Positions 1-10,757 of a stretch of 64,000 nt of DNA are shown here, one piece after another. The notes beneath the pieces were generated by a model. It saw only the letters and a list, made by a program, of their open reading frames with translations, searched no databases and had not been told where the DNA came from. How positions within the stretch are numbered: position 1 is the first letter of the stretch; every line of letters begins with the position of its first letter. Both the position numbers and the translations under genes were made by a program. Origin of the DNA: Byssothecium circinans (Eukaryota > Ascomycota > Dothideomycetes > Pleosporales > Massarinaceae); NCBI GenBank assembly GCA_010015675.1, contig ML976992.1, forward strand, positions 921,194 to 985,193, in the 5' to 3' direction.

Positions 1-224
1 AGCTACGCCGTCAGAGACACCGTTTGGAAATTGGCGTGTCTGAGGGTATATCGCAGGGGCGGGAAGGGAAAGGGAAAGAACAGCGGCCGTTACAAGAGCA
101 GAAGCAGAAGCGATTACAAAGGGAAATACCGTTTCCAAAAAGGGGGGGAAAACAAAATCGGGAGACCTTGAACCATTATCGAAATGAACAGAGGATCATG
201 AACTAGCCAAAGCGTTAACTGTTT

Positions 225-3200
225 TTACACAGTCACTTCAGTCGCAAGCGCACGACCACCACCTACAAGCTCAAGGATCTTGCTAGCGACAGCGGCAGGG
301 TATCCGCGAGACAGACCCTCATTCACGACAGCCATGGCGGAAGCACGGTCCTCGACGGCCATGAAGGCGCGCGTCATGGCTTCATAGGTGCTGGGTTCGC
401 GCTTGCTCTCGCGGACGGATTCGTAGATGCTCTTAGCTTTGTCGATGTTGTGCACGAGGGCCCAGCCGTGGATGAGCGAGTTAGCGATGTAGGGAGTCAT
501 TTCCACACGGCGGGCACGCATGTCGGAAAGAACGGACTCGGTGTCGGCGATTTGATGGTTGGCAACCATGGCTTCGAAGAGGGCTTGGTAGAGACAGGCT
601 TGGGGACGGATGCGGGTGTCGGCGAGGACAGTGTCAAAGAGTTTGCGCGCTCCCTCCATGTCGTGCAGAACGCAGCCTTTGGCGTGGATGAGGGAGGAGT
701 AGTGGACGGCCTCGGGGATGGCACCGGCTTGACGGATGTGCTCGAGCACTCTCTCGGCGGCTTCCATGTCGACTGGCTCAAGCGTGGCGTAGGTGTCGAT
801 GAGCAGCTTGTACGTGTGCGTGGTAGGTTCGATGCGCTTCGAACGCATACGCTCGTAGTATGCAAGGACTTTGCTACGGTCGCGCTTGGTGGTCAGGAAG
901 AACTGCATCATGCTGTGGTAGGGCGCTGGACGGGGCTTGTAGTTGGGCATGCTCTCCATTTCCTCGAACAGCTCCTCGGCGAACTTCTCGTCGCTGACAC
1001 GGCAAAGGGCGTTGACGATAGTGCCGTACGTGACGCTAGTAGGGCGAATGCCAAGGTTGCGCATCTCAGAGAAGTAGAAGAGGCAGTCGTCGATACGACG
1101 GGCCTTTCCAAGCTTGCCAATGAGAGCGTTGTAGAGGAAGGACGAGGGTTCAACACCTTCGGCTTTGGCGCGGAGGAAGATCTTGACAGCTTCAGTGGCC
1201 TCATCGAAGGTCTTGGTTGACTCCTTGAGAGTGGTAATGTAGAGACCAAACGTGTTAGCTGTAGGAGCAGCGCCCATCTCGAGCAGGTCCTGGTGGTATT
1301 GAGCAGCAAGATCGCGACGGCCGGCAGTCAGACAAGCAGCGACCATGGCATCCAAGATGGTGACCCAGCCATACCGAACAATACGGTACTGTGGGAGAAG
1401 GGGTACATCTTGCTTGGCGAGGTTGAGGATGTCATGAGCAAGTGGCAGACGCTCTTCCTTTGCGGCGGCAGTGATGAGCTTCGCGTACGTGAAGAATCGC
1501 GGATGACGACCAGCACGACGCATGTTTCTGAACTTCATGAGAGCCTCATTGAGATGCGAGGCTGGCCGACCATGCGTCTTCTCGAGCAACTCAGTGATTG
1601 CAACGGAACCTTTGTTGTCGGTGGTGGCCGCATAAGGGTCGAACGAATCCTCAAATGTGGGAGCCGCCGGGGCTGGCGCCTGCACCGGGTACGAAGCATA
1701 CGAGGCTGCCGGAGAGTATGTCGGCTCCGGGGCCGGATGCTTGTAGCTGTACCAGCGGTGCTGGAGATCTCCTCGATCAAGCTTGACCAAAACCTTCTCA
1801 ACCAAACTAGATGTCGCTTTGTTCACTGGCGCGCCTGTCGATGTAATAACTTCGAGTAAGTGGGAAAATCGGGCGGCGTGAGCAATGTCGACTTCAGTAG
1901 AGTCAATAATAATTCCGGACTGGACTTGCATTAGGAGGGTAATGTCTTCGAAGCTGAGCTGGGCAACAGCTTCAGGTCCCATTCCTGCAAGCAGGTGGTG
2001 GGCAACGGGGGTGACAAGGCCGCCGTTTTCAATCATGGTCCACATCAGCTCCATGCTGGCGCGGGGAGGAAGGACGATGCCTCGCTTCATCATGAACTGA
2101 CCCATGACCTCGATGGCTTCATCGATATGCTCAACAGCCTCCATCTTGGCCTGGTTGGAGGCAGACTGCGAGTCTCGGATACGGGCAAACATCTGACGAC
2201 CTTGGCGGAGACCACGCTCGGGGTGGCCGCTGCCAATCAAAGCGATGCTGTGCATGGCAGTGGGCTCGATGAAATCGGGCTTTGTCGGTGAAAGCTCGAG
2301 CATCCTCCAGAAGACTTCAGCAGCCTCAATGCTACCATTGCGAATGTGCATAGCTCCCATGGCCATAGCTGGTCGGGCCAGGTCCGTCTCGGCCGGTAGA
2401 GCATCGAAAGCTTCCGTGGCAACCTCGATGACATTGCTGTCGGCGGCTTTGATGCAAATGGCTGTCATGGCAAGGGTGCGGGCTTGCGGGCTGAGGTTAT
2501 CAGATACATGGGCAAAAGCCTCGTGGAAGGAACCCTTCTTCAACCACTCAGGGACGAGTGCCTTGAGGCTGACAATGTCACGGATGGAGCCAATGTCTTG
2601 TGAAGAGGTAAGGTTTGCTTCAATCTTGGACAAGAACTTGAAGCCGCCTTCGAAGCGATCGCAGATAGCGTACGCCTTGATGAGGGCGGCATAGACGTCG
2701 TTGTCTTTCCGGGCCAAGGTGATTTCACCGGCATCGTTCGACACGGCGAGGGCCTTGTATTCGTCGTAGCACTCAACCGCGCTCTTGAGATCACCAGACT
2801 TGCCAAAGGCGTGGATCATGGGCACAAACATGTCAGCAGCTGGGATGACATTCTGCTTTTCCATGTGGGCGAAGATGCGAACCATATCTTCAACGCAATC
2901 ACCCTCGGCGCAGGCAGTGACCAACATGCGGTAGGTCTTTTCGGAAAAGGCGCGTCCAGACTGGACTTTGATGGCGGCATCAAAGAGGCGGACAGCAATG
3001 GAGAGCGAACCGTCCTCTGACAGGATCTCGTATTCGGTTTCGTTTGAGTTGAGCATGAACTTGCCCTGCTCTTCCATCCCACCATATCGTATACGCCTTT
3101 CTTCCAGACCCTGCTTCATCGATACCACTTCCAACGATCGCCTCGAAAGAAGCTCAATCAATGTAGTATACGTCGTCGTATCGGGAACGACGCGTCGGCG

Positions 3201-4112
3201 AAGCATGTCAGAGTAGACATCGAGGGCCTTGGGCACGATCTGGTGCTTCGTCTTGGGGAGGTTGATTGCAGCAGAAAGGAGGGCATTGTATGCAGGTACC
3301 GATGGCTTGACTCCGGAGTGGAGCATAGCCTCGAAGACGGCGGGGATTTCGGCATACTTCTTTTCGTCGGCCAGCCTCTGAAGCTGAACAAGGTGCGTGT
3401 CGACATCTTCGATGGGGCTCGGAGCGAGTGTAGAACCGCTCTGGCTCAGTGTGGTGGATTCGACGAGAGTGTCTGCGACGGTGGCCGGCGACTCTGAGCG
3501 TGGTTCTTCGATGGGTGAGCGCGCCTCTTCGATGGGTGATAGCTCTTGCTCTACATGTGCCGCAGCGGCTTGATGCTCGGCCTTGATCTTAGCTGCCTCC
3601 TGCGCGATGGCCTCATCCACCTGGGCGAGGGCAACTTGTTCTACCTCTGCATCGCCAATAGCCTTCTTGAAGTCCTCTACCTGGCTGGTGCTGTAGGCGC
3701 GACTGACGCCGGACCGCGCTGGAATAGCCTCGGCGGCCTCTTCCGGCTCTTCAACAATGACATTGCTCTCCTTCGCCCCCGCTTGAGGCTTCCACTCAAT
3801 GAGCTTGCGGAATTGGAACTGTGACCACTCCTTGTCTTCGACAGAGCGCGTCTTCTGCCACGCGGCATAGTACGCAGCTAGACCAGCATCATGGTTGTCA
3901 GAGGCAGCGAGCGCCTTGATAGCACTCGCGGTGGATGTGGAGGCGTAAGCAAGATGCTGGTTCTGCTTTGCGCCGGGCTTGCGGAAGCGGTCGTGTTTGA
4001 AGGTGGCGCTGTTCTGACTGACGCCAGCTACCAGAGATTGAGCATATCCGTGGTTGAAGCCTTTTGCAAGACTCTGACGCGCGAGGTTGATGCCTTTAAA
4101 GTTAAAGACCAT
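225..4112 (-). CDS. Large mitochondrial pentatricopeptide-repeat (PPR) protein, Cya5-like
   Basis: A single uninterrupted frame of 1295 aa. The first 60 residues are basic and hydroxylated with few acids, as in a mitochondrial import sequence. Residues about 130-240 are Ala/Glu/Ser-rich linker. From about residue 240 there are many degenerate PPR units (for example VPAYNALLSAA, TTYTTLIELL, FLYNALIGKL, VTYGTIVNAL, HTYKLLIDTY). PPR proteins of this kind bind organellar mRNAs; the size and architecture resemble the fungal Cya-5 class needed for COX1 expression. The family is clear from the repeats, but assignment to Cya5 itself is inference. The start follows the upstream stop and matches the presequence. 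It is transcribed away from ERG8. Confidence 0.88.
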   Translation of the reverse strand: MVFNFKGINLARQSLAKGFNHGYAQSLVAGVSQNSATFKHDRFRKPGAKQNQHLAYASTSTASAIKALAASDNHDAGLAAYYAAWQKTRSVEDKEWSQFQFRKLIEWKPQAGAKESNVIVEEPEEAAEAIPARSGVSRAYSTSQVEDFKKAIGDAEVEQVALAQVDEAIAQEAAKIKAEHQAAAAHVEQELSPIEEARSPIEEPRSESPATVADTLVESTTLSQSGSTLAPSPIEDVDTHLVQLQRLADEKKYAEIPAVFEAMLHSGVKPSVPAYNALLSAAINLPKTKHQIVPKALDVYSDMLRRRVVPDTTTYTTLIELLSRRSLEVVSMKQGLEERRIRYGGMEEQGKFMLNSNETEYEILSEDGSLSIAVRLFDAAIKVQSGRAFSEKTYRMLVTACAEGDCVEDMVRIFAHMEKQNVIPAADMFVPMIHAFGKSGDLKSAVECYDEYKALAVSNDAGEITLARKDNDVYAALIKAYAICDRFEGGFKFLSKIEANLTSSQDIGSIRDIVSLKALVPEWLKKGSFHEAFAHVSDNLSPQARTLAMTAICIKAADSNVIEVATEAFDALPAETDLARPAMAMGAMHIRNGSIEAAEVFWRMLELSPTKPDFIEPTAMHSIALIGSGHPERGLRQGRQMFARIRDSQSASNQAKMEAVEHIDEAIEVMGQFMMKRGIVLPPRASMELMWTMIENGGLVTPVAHHLLAGMGPEAVAQLSFEDITLLMQVQSGIIIDSTEVDIAHAARFSHLLEVITSTGAPVNKATSSLVEKVLVKLDRGDLQHRWYSYKHPAPEPTYSPAASYASYPVQAPAPAAPTFEDSFDPYAATTDNKGSVAITELLEKTHGRPASHLNEALMKFRNMRRAGRHPRFFTYAKLITAAAKEERLPLAHDILNLAKQDVPLLPQYRIVRYGWVTILDAMVAACLTAGRRDLAAQYHQDLLEMGAAPTANTFGLYITTLKESTKTFDEATEAVKIFLRAKAEGVEPSSFLYNALIGKLGKARRIDDCLFYFSEMRNLGIRPTSVTYGTIVNALCRVSDEKFAEELFEEMESMPNYKPRPAPYHSMMQFFLTTKRDRSKVLAYYERMRSKRIEPTTHTYKLLIDTYATLEPVDMEAAERVLEHIRQAGAIPEAVHYSSLIHAKGCVLHDMEGARKLFDTVLADTRIRPQACLYQALFEAMVANHQIADTESVLSDMRARRVEMTPYIANSLIHGWALVHNIDKAKSIYESVRESKREPSTYEAMTRAFMAVEDRASAMAVVNEGLSRGYPAAVASKILELVGGGRALATEVTV

Positions 4113-5164
4113 TTAGGAGATGGAGGAGCCCTTCAGATTGGAAGGGTGAGACTATCATAATTAATATGCGCGTGCAAGACGCGATGTATTCAAGAGACGT
4201 ACTATTATTCTCGGGGCGCGACGGGTGTGCAGGTTCATTTGACGACAAGTGCCGCCAAAGAACGCGCTGAAGGGGTGCTGGGAAGGGTAGATGGTAGAGG
4301 GTGCGTAGATATTGAGCGACCCGTATCAGGCGCAAATGTGTGAGGGGTTGGAAGAGAGGAAATAAGAAACACGCTGGCCTTGGGGTACAAGAATGGCTGC
4401 CTGCGCTTGGACGCCTGTGAGAGAAGTTTCTCGGGCTCAGTAAGAATGGAGTCGTCACCACGTAAAGTAAATTACGAGTCACACTCAGACCCGTTTTTCC
4501 CCGTCGCAGCCTCCGGGCGATCCACGCGCCCTACTTGGCTAACCGCCTTGAGCTAGCCCAACCCCTTTCCTCGGGACTACCGGAACCTTAAATCCATGTC
4601 AGAAGGAGTCAAAACCGACCGACAGGCCGACTGAGTCACTGCCACAGTGCGACTCCAACAACGTCAGGGGGCTGAGAGACGGGATCGTAAGGGCAGATGA
4701 CGCGAAGAAAATGATGACGAGCACAATTCGCCGGACGCTTATTCCCGTCAAAGGCTCAAAGCCTCGAACAGATGCTTAGAAACCGCTCAGGACGATCCCT
4801 CGCGTCCACACGTGAAGTCATTGACTCCTGTCAATCGCATGGAACCGCTTGCCAGCACAAAGACCTATAATACAGTATGGTCAAAATATTGGATACCCTC
4901 AAAAAGAAGAGCGCCTCACTTAACAAGTCAGTGAGTCTGAGTGAGATCAGGAATGCCAATCAACTGTAGAGGGGTGAAAAGTTTCGAGTTTCAGCTCGGG
5001 GAACCGGCCATCCCTCCCACCACGCCTCCCCACCGCACAACTCCTCACGCCAAACCCTTTCAACACCACCCCCACATGCACTCATCCGCCATCCCACCCA
5101 CCACTCCATCTGGCATCTGCGAAACACAAAGCCCATCTCAACCATATCGTGACTCCCAAAACCG
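4113..5164. other. Intergenic, divergent promoter region of the PPR gene and ERG8
   Basis: About 1.05 kb between two divergent starts. The short reading frames here lack codon bias and recognisable domains. Pyrimidine-rich tracts precede the ERG8 start. No RNA gene or repeat was seen. Confidence 0.6.
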
Positions 5165-6871
5165 ATGGCCCCGCGACCCGAGCTCACGCCGCAAGCCGTG
5201 TCCGCGCCGGGAAAAGTGTTTCTGGCGGGCGGCTACCTTGTGCTCGACCGGGCGTACACGGCGCTCGTTTTCGGCCTGGATGCGCGCGTCCATGTCGAGG
5301 TCGAGCCGATCCAGACCAAGAGCGGTGTCTCGCTGAGTGAGATTCTAGTCAAGAGTCCACAGTTTAGAGAGGCGGTCTGGGAATATGGGTATAGGTTGAC
5401 CGAGGGCGATGGGGGGATTGCTGTGTATCCGCTGAGAGCGTAAGTTCTACCTTTCGCGTTACCAAAGTCAATTCTTCTTCATATCTGTCTACTCTTCATG
5501 GCCTCAATTGGAGCCATTCCCTCGCTATCAATTTTTCAATTCCTTTTCATATCCTAAACTCCACTTCATCCTCCCTTTTCCCCTTTTCCATCTCTCCGTG
5601 TCATTACATCATTTCCATGTCACATCCACATCCACTCCCACTCCCACGATACCCCGAGCACGTGACTTTCCCAACACACAACCAAGAAAAGGAAAACACA
5701 CTCCAGTCCAACACCAAACTTACTCGGAACCAAAAAATCCAGCTCTCACGACTCCCCCCTCGCCAAAAACCCCTTCATCGAAACCGCCCTAACCTACGCC
5801 CTAACCTACATCTCCACCCAGCAACCCCGGTCCTCGATCCCCCCATCCAGCATCTCCATCCTAGCCGACCAAGCCTACTACTCCAACCCCGGCAAGCCAC
5901 CCTCCTCCACCCCCACATCCCCCTTCCTCGACTTCGACGTCACCCTCTCCGCCGCCCACAAAACCGGCCTCGGATCCTCCGCCGCCCTCGTCACTGCCTT
6001 CACCGCCGCAGTGCTAACCTACTACCTCCCACCTTCAAAATTCGACCTCAGCAAACCGCAAAGCCTACAGGTCCTCCACAACCTCGCGCAAGCCTCGCAC
6101 TGCGCTGCCCAGGGGAAAGTGGGATCGGGCTTCGACATCGCCTCCGCAGTCTACGGCTCCTGTCTCTACCGCCGCTTCACTCCCTCCGTACTCTCCAGTC
6201 TCCCAACCCCCTCGACCCCCACATTCGCACAGAAGCTGAAAACCCTCGTTGAAAATAAAGATGGTGTCTGGGACACTGAGATCCGCAAGGCGGCGATCAA
6301 GATGCCTAGGGGTCTGCGCCTTGTAATGTGCGATGTAGACTGCGGCAGCGAGACGCCTGGGATGGTGAAGAAGGTGCTGAAGTGGAGGGAGGAGAATCGC
6401 GGGGTTGCGGACGGGATTTGGGCGAGGTTGCAGGAGGGGAATGAGCTGTTAGCGGGGGAGCTTACGAGGCTTGCTGATTCAGAAGAAGCTGATGGGGATG
6501 GGGATCGATATGCGAGGTTGAGGGAACTTTTTAAACAAAACCGAGCCCTGATTAGACAGATGAGTACAGAGTCGGGCGTGCCAATTGAGCCGCCGCAGCA
6601 GACGGCGTTGCTGGATGCGTGCTCGGAAGTCAAAGGTGTGGTTGGTGGTGTTGTGCCGGGCGCGGGTGGGTATGATGCTATTGTGCTGTTACTCGAGGAT
6701 AAAGAGGAGGTAGTTGCTGAGCTGAGGAAATTGTTGGATGGGTGGAAGGTCGATGAGCAGGGAGAAGACGGTGTGAAGATTGGCAAAGTGGGGATTTTGG
6801 GTGTGAGAGAAGATATGGTTGGAGTGAGGAGAGAAGACCCGGCGCTGTACAAAGAGTGGATAGCCTCATAG
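5165..6871 (+). CDS. ERG8: Phosphomevalonate kinase
   Basis: Two exons, 5165-5439 and 5707-6871, joined by a 267-nt intron (GTAAGT donor, CCAG acceptor), give 479 aa in frame. The enzyme phosphorylates mevalonate-5-phosphate in the cytosolic mevalonate pathway to sterols and isoprenoids. It is a GHMP kinase: N-terminal SAPGKVFLAGGYLVLD, the ATP-binding GLGSSAALVTAFTAA near residue 178, SGFDIASAVYGS soon after, and the C-terminal VPGAGGYDAIVLLL. Length is normal for fungal Erg8. The intron is long for this window, and its acceptor was chosen because it alone restores the frame into the NPFIETALTYALTYI segment typical of fungal homologues. Confidence 0.93.
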
Positions 6872-7231
6872 ACTGGCAAAAGATGCGACTGTGTTAGAGC
6901 AAAAGTTAATGTTAGCGGGGGGAAAGTCAAAATTCTGTGTCATCTCCAAAATACACTTTGTAATCATTTCACTCTCATTCTGCCTTGCACGACCACACAC
7001 GCTCATATCTTTCATTATCGCATGATTTGGTATGAACTTTTTTGATTCATATTGATCTTGACATGGACGCCATCCCAATTCCGTAAGATCGCCCCGTTTC
7101 TGCCCATCACATCACCTGCCCTCCCCTTTTATCGTGGTATAAGGGTACATTGGTGAGCGCTAGCCGTGAAAAGCCCCGGCAATGCAATGCATCAAGTGAG
7201 AGAGAAAAAGGAAACACGCCGCGCCACCCAT
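6872..7231. other. Intergenic, convergent 3' ends of ERG8 and RPL35
   Basis: 360 bp holding the two 3' untranslated regions. No coding signal or structured RNA was seen. Confidence 0.6.
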
Positions 7232-7948
7232 CTATGCCTTGACAGCATACTTTCGCTGAGGGAAGTGCACCTGCTTCTTCTTCTGCTTCTCGGTGACGAG
7301 CGACGCCTCGTGCTTGGTGAGTCGTCGACGGATGGCGCGCGTCTTCTTGGGTCGGAGGTCGAGGGGAGTGTACCTGGCGCATGTTAGGTCCGAGTTCAGC
7401 AATTTCGTGGTGGCTTCAGGCGGGGTCGACGCACTTCTTGCCCTTGTAGAACAGACGGAGCTGTGCCCGCTGGTTGGCGTTTATGACGGTGAGGACACGA
7501 GCGATACCCTTGCGGACGTCATGGATGCGGGTGAGCTTCGTTGAGCCGCCGGTGACCTTGGAAGTTCTGAGCTGGATCAACTCCCTTTTCACCCGTCAGC
7601 ATTTCCTTCCGTGTAGAGTGGTTCTTCCTTAGGCAACGCACGACTTCAACTCCTGCAACTGCGTGTTGAGGTCCTCCTTGCTCTTGTTCCACAGCTGGGC
7701 GGTCTTCTGCGGCGGTTGTAAGTATTTAATCGTTGGTTTGGCGAGGTTAAGCGCGGGGACGTACGACTTTGGGAGCAGACTATGAGCATTGAGTTAGCAA
7801 TTATCCTTTTAGATGGAGAGACAACAGCACGAGGAATTCGAGGTAGCGCAGGTGCAGCAATTGCAGACCCTCTACATACCGCAAAACTCGAGGTTTGCAG
7901 CGGGCGCAGTGCTCAGGAATTGAAATAGACAAGGGATTAACGTACCAT
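7232..7948 (-). CDS. RPL35: 60S ribosomal protein L35 (uL29)
   Basis: Five coding exons on the minus strand: 7946-7948, 7765-7779, 7642-7706, 7435-7584 and 7232-7373, giving 124 aa. Exon 1 codes only for the initiator Met (ATG followed by GTACGT); exon 2 is a 15-nt micro-exon coding SAPKV. The rest reads as a typical L35: [38 protein letters not shown], then [16 protein letters not shown] and the C-terminal [10 protein letters not shown]. The protein binds 25S/5.8S rRNA near the polypeptide exit tunnel. The introns (166, 58, 57 and 61 nt) all have GT-AG ends. Splitting after ATG also occurs in yeast RPL35 genes. Confidence 0.95.
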
Positions 7949-8542
7949 TTTGACTGTGTAGTTAGTAGGACCGGGTGTTGATGGTCGAGGCTATCGCGTG
8001 TCGTCTGCAACTTTCGAGAAATCGTGTGTGGGCAGCCAAGCTCCGGTTGTGCGCGATCCCGGGAAAAGGTTGTTCCGGGCTTGGCACGAGCAATCATCGA
8101 CGAAATTCAACGAGCGGGCTCAAATAACTTTATAGTCATGAGATGCATGATATAAACGATAAAACATATGTTTGCAGTTCCGTCTCAGCAAATATCCAAG
8201 AGTTGATGTCAATATCGCTTCTCTTTTTCTTCAAGATGCCCAACTTTGACGCGAAATCTACACAGGCACAGCCATGTCAGGCCAATAGCGCTTGATCTTC
8301 CTCTTATATGTCGACTCCAATAATTTCTGTCTGTCCAGTATTCAAATTTCAAGTCAACACAAGTTACAACATTGCACTTCTTGCTACTTGCACGGACTAG
8401 CGCCGCCACACTACGCCACAGCAGGGTCCAAGCTCTTGGCATTGCGTTGCAGCAAGTGCAGGTGCAACCAACGGCCCGGGCGATCACCAGGTCTCCAGAC
8501 ATCTTGCAGCCTCACCCTTCCCACACTCTTGCTCCCCTAGCG
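7949..8542. other. Divergent promoter region of RPL35 and GOS1
   Basis: 594 bp between two divergent start codons. No supported gene, tRNA or repeat was found; it should hold the 5' untranslated regions and promoters of both genes. Confidence 0.55.
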
Positions 8543-9347
8543 ATGTCGTCGACTGGAGGAGGATGGGCGCAACTGCGCCAACAAGCGCGCTCACTTGAAA
8601 CCCAGGTACACTTCAACCCTCCATCTCCTTCTCCACCGGAGTTAGCGGTCTACAGCGCTCTAACTAGGGATACAGACTGAGTCCCTCTTCCACACCTACT
8701 CACAATACGCCTCTACCTCCAACATACCCACCAAAGCCTCAGAAGACGAACTCCGAACAGAAGCCCAACTGCAAGAGATCCTTGGAAAGGTACACACGAT
8801 TCATTACCCACACTTCCTTAACACCTGCTGACATGATGCCTAGCGCGAGGCTCTTGTTGGCCAACTCTCGCGCCTCCTCGACTCCGAATCCGCCCATTCC
8901 TCCTCCGCCGTGAAACAAAACAACCTCGTCCGCCACCGCGAAATCCTCTCTGACCACCGCCGCGAACTCATACGCTTGAGATCTACAATAACAGAAGCTC
9001 GCAACAAAGCGAACCTGCTCTCCAACGTGCGCTCTGATATCGATACCTACCGGTCTGCGAACCCGGCCACCGCAGAAGCGGAGTACATGCTGGAAGAACG
9101 AAGCAGGATCGATCGCGCCCATGATATGACAGACAACGTGCTGAGCCAGGCGTACGCCGTGAATGATAACTTTCGAAGCCAGAGGGAGATGTTGGGGAAT
9201 GTACAGAGACGCATTGTGGGTGCGGCGAGTCAGGTTCCGGGGATTAACGGGTTGATTGGACGGATTGGGGCGAAGAAGAGGAGGGATGGTATTATTTTGG
9301 GGTGTTTTGTTGCGTTTTGCTTTCTTCTGTTGCTTTGGTTTCGGTGA
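8543..9347 (+). CDS. GOS1: Golgi SNARE protein Gos1 (GOSR1/GS28 type)
   Basis: Three exons (8543-8605, 8676-8789, 8844-9347) with introns of 70 and 54 nt give 226 aa. The start reads MSSTGGGWAQLRQQARSLET, the classic Gos1 N-terminus. The middle is helical (EEALVGQLSRLL-like, REILSDHRRELIRLRSTI). The SNARE motif covers roughly residues 130-190, followed by a short basic linker GAKKRRD and a C-terminal membrane anchor IILGCFVAFCFLLLLWF. It is a v-SNARE acting in ER-to-Golgi and intra-Golgi fusion. The length equals the family norm. Confidence 0.95.
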
Positions 9348-9629
9348 TGGGCTTCCTTTCCGAAGAAGAGTGAGGGCTATGGCACTGGCACTGTTTGGCG
9401 TTCCGGGAGCGGGTGAGGATATCCATACGGTTCTTGGTCCTTGTCATGATTATGTAGAGGGAGCTATGGTGTCCCATGTTTCTTGTTGTACAATTACATT
9501 TACATGTTCCTTGAAGGGAATTGGTATCACACTGCATCTTTTATACATCCGTAAACTTGACCCTCCCTACTTGAAAGCGACGGGCACCGGAATCGGGATT
9601 GCCTTCTCTTCCTTTGAAGGTTTTGCTCC

Positions 9630-10613
9630 CTAACCCACATTCTTGACCGGAGGTTGTATCCTCGTCTTCGTCGGGCCCGTCGTCGCCTCCTCAATCAACC
9701 TTGCAAAACCCCTCGTCAAGTCTTCCACCTCCGTGCCCTCCGCATTCGCGCTCCCCGCCCACCGAATCTTACAATCCTGATCCACAAGATACACATATCC
9801 CACCCTCCCATTCAACAGCCCAATCGTCTCCCTAATCCTCTCACTCACCCCCCTTCTCACAACAAAGTACCCCCCCCACTCCTCCCTCCTCTTCTTCAAC
9901 CTCAGATTCCACGAAAACAGCGATATAATCCAAGCCTTGAGACTATTCTCCTCGATATTAACATCCACCATCTGTGCAGTCTCCGGATGCTTCGCCAGCA
10001 CTTGATGCAACCCCGGATTCACCTCCTTGCTTGTAAACGTCTGGACCTGCGCCGCGCCCCACTCCGAGCTAAACACATTAACCACACTAACCCTCCCCCT
10101 CAGCACACTCGTCGTATCCGTCCCCTTCTGCGCCAACGTATCGCCGTGGAAATTGGGAAAGTACATCGCAGCCTCTTTCTTGAATATCCGCGCATTCGCC
10201 ATGAACGTTTTTCCGCTCCGATATTTCCGTATGTTTTTGAAGTCGCGGAAGTAATTCGTGCCCCATTTCTCGACTAGGTCGGCGCGCTTCGCGAGGTTCC
10301 GCTCTGACATGGTCATCCCGCTGTAGTCTTTCTTCACGGGTCTTTCGAGGCCGGTGTTTTGGCCTGGTTGCGGTGGCGTGGTGAAGCCGATGGGGCGGCC
10401 GAGAGGGCGTGGAATGAATGTTTCGCCATCTTTGGGGTCGTTGGATGGGGGCTGCGGTCTCGGGGGAGCGGCGGGGAGACGGAGGAGTGGTGCGGTGGTG
10501 AAGAGTCGAGGGGTTGAGGGGGATAGAAGGGCGCGCGTTTGGCAGCGTAGACAGGCTGAGGTGGGATTGAGGCGAAGGCGTGCCATTGGCGCGGATATTC
10601 GGGGTTGGAGCAT
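9630..10613 (-). CDS. ATP10: Mitochondrial ATP synthase assembly factor Atp10
   Basis: One exon, 327 aa. An Arg/Ser-rich mitochondrial presequence (about residues 1-45) and a Pro-rich linker lead into the conserved Atp10 core: RNLAKRADLVEKWGTNYFRD, GKTFMANARIFKKEAAMYFP, VVNVFSSEWGAAQVQTF, and a C-terminal thioredoxin-like part with VGYVYLVDQDCKIRWAGS. Atp10 is a chaperone for subunit 6 of the F0 sector in the inner membrane. It is convergent with GOS1. A pogo-type transposon begins 57 bp upstream of the ATG, so the native promoter is probably split. A second in-frame ATG nine codons in (MARLRL) is possible. Confidence 0.92.
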   Translation of the reverse strand: MLQPRISAPMARLRLNPTSACLRCQTRALLSPSTPRLFTTAPLLRLPAAPPRPQPPSNDPKDGETFIPRPLGRPIGFTTPPQPGQNTGLERPVKKDYSGMTMSERNLAKRADLVEKWGTNYFRDFKNIRKYRSGKTFMANARIFKKEAAMYFPNFHGDTLAQKGTDTTSVLRGRVSVVNVFSSEWGAAQVQTFTSKEVNPGLHQVLAKHPETAQMVDVNIEENSLKAWIISLFSWNLRLKKRREEWGGYFVVRRGVSERIRETIGLLNGRVGYVYLVDQDCKIRWAGSANAEGTEVEDLTRGFARLIEEATTGPTKTRIQPPVKNVG

Positions 10614-10670
10614 TTTGTGAGCTGGTGGGTGGTTGGATGTGGGATCTTGGAAGTTGAAGATTGAGAGTTA

Positions 10671-10710
10671 CCCGTGATTCTCGCTTGACGCACGGGCTCA
10701 CCTGACGCAC
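10671..10710 (+). repeat. Left terminal inverted repeat of the Fot/pogo element
   Basis: Starts CCCGTGATTCTCGC directly after the target-site TA at 10669-10670. It pairs with 12729-12768 at 36 of 40 bases. Confidence 0.9.
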
Positions 10711-10757
10711 ACTTTTTCTAAAAACCCCACAATTGAAATTAATCTAGCTCCACCAAT

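Noticed and set aside
450..1220. 256-codon plus-strand frame inside the PPR gene
   Set aside because: It is antisense to a well-supported coding region and has a Gly/Val/Asp-rich composition typical of a shadow frame.
5508..6252. Plus-strand frames of 94 and 211 codons at ERG8
   Set aside because: They lie in the wrong frame of the ERG8 intron and second exon; their Pro/His/Arg-rich composition is a frame shadow.
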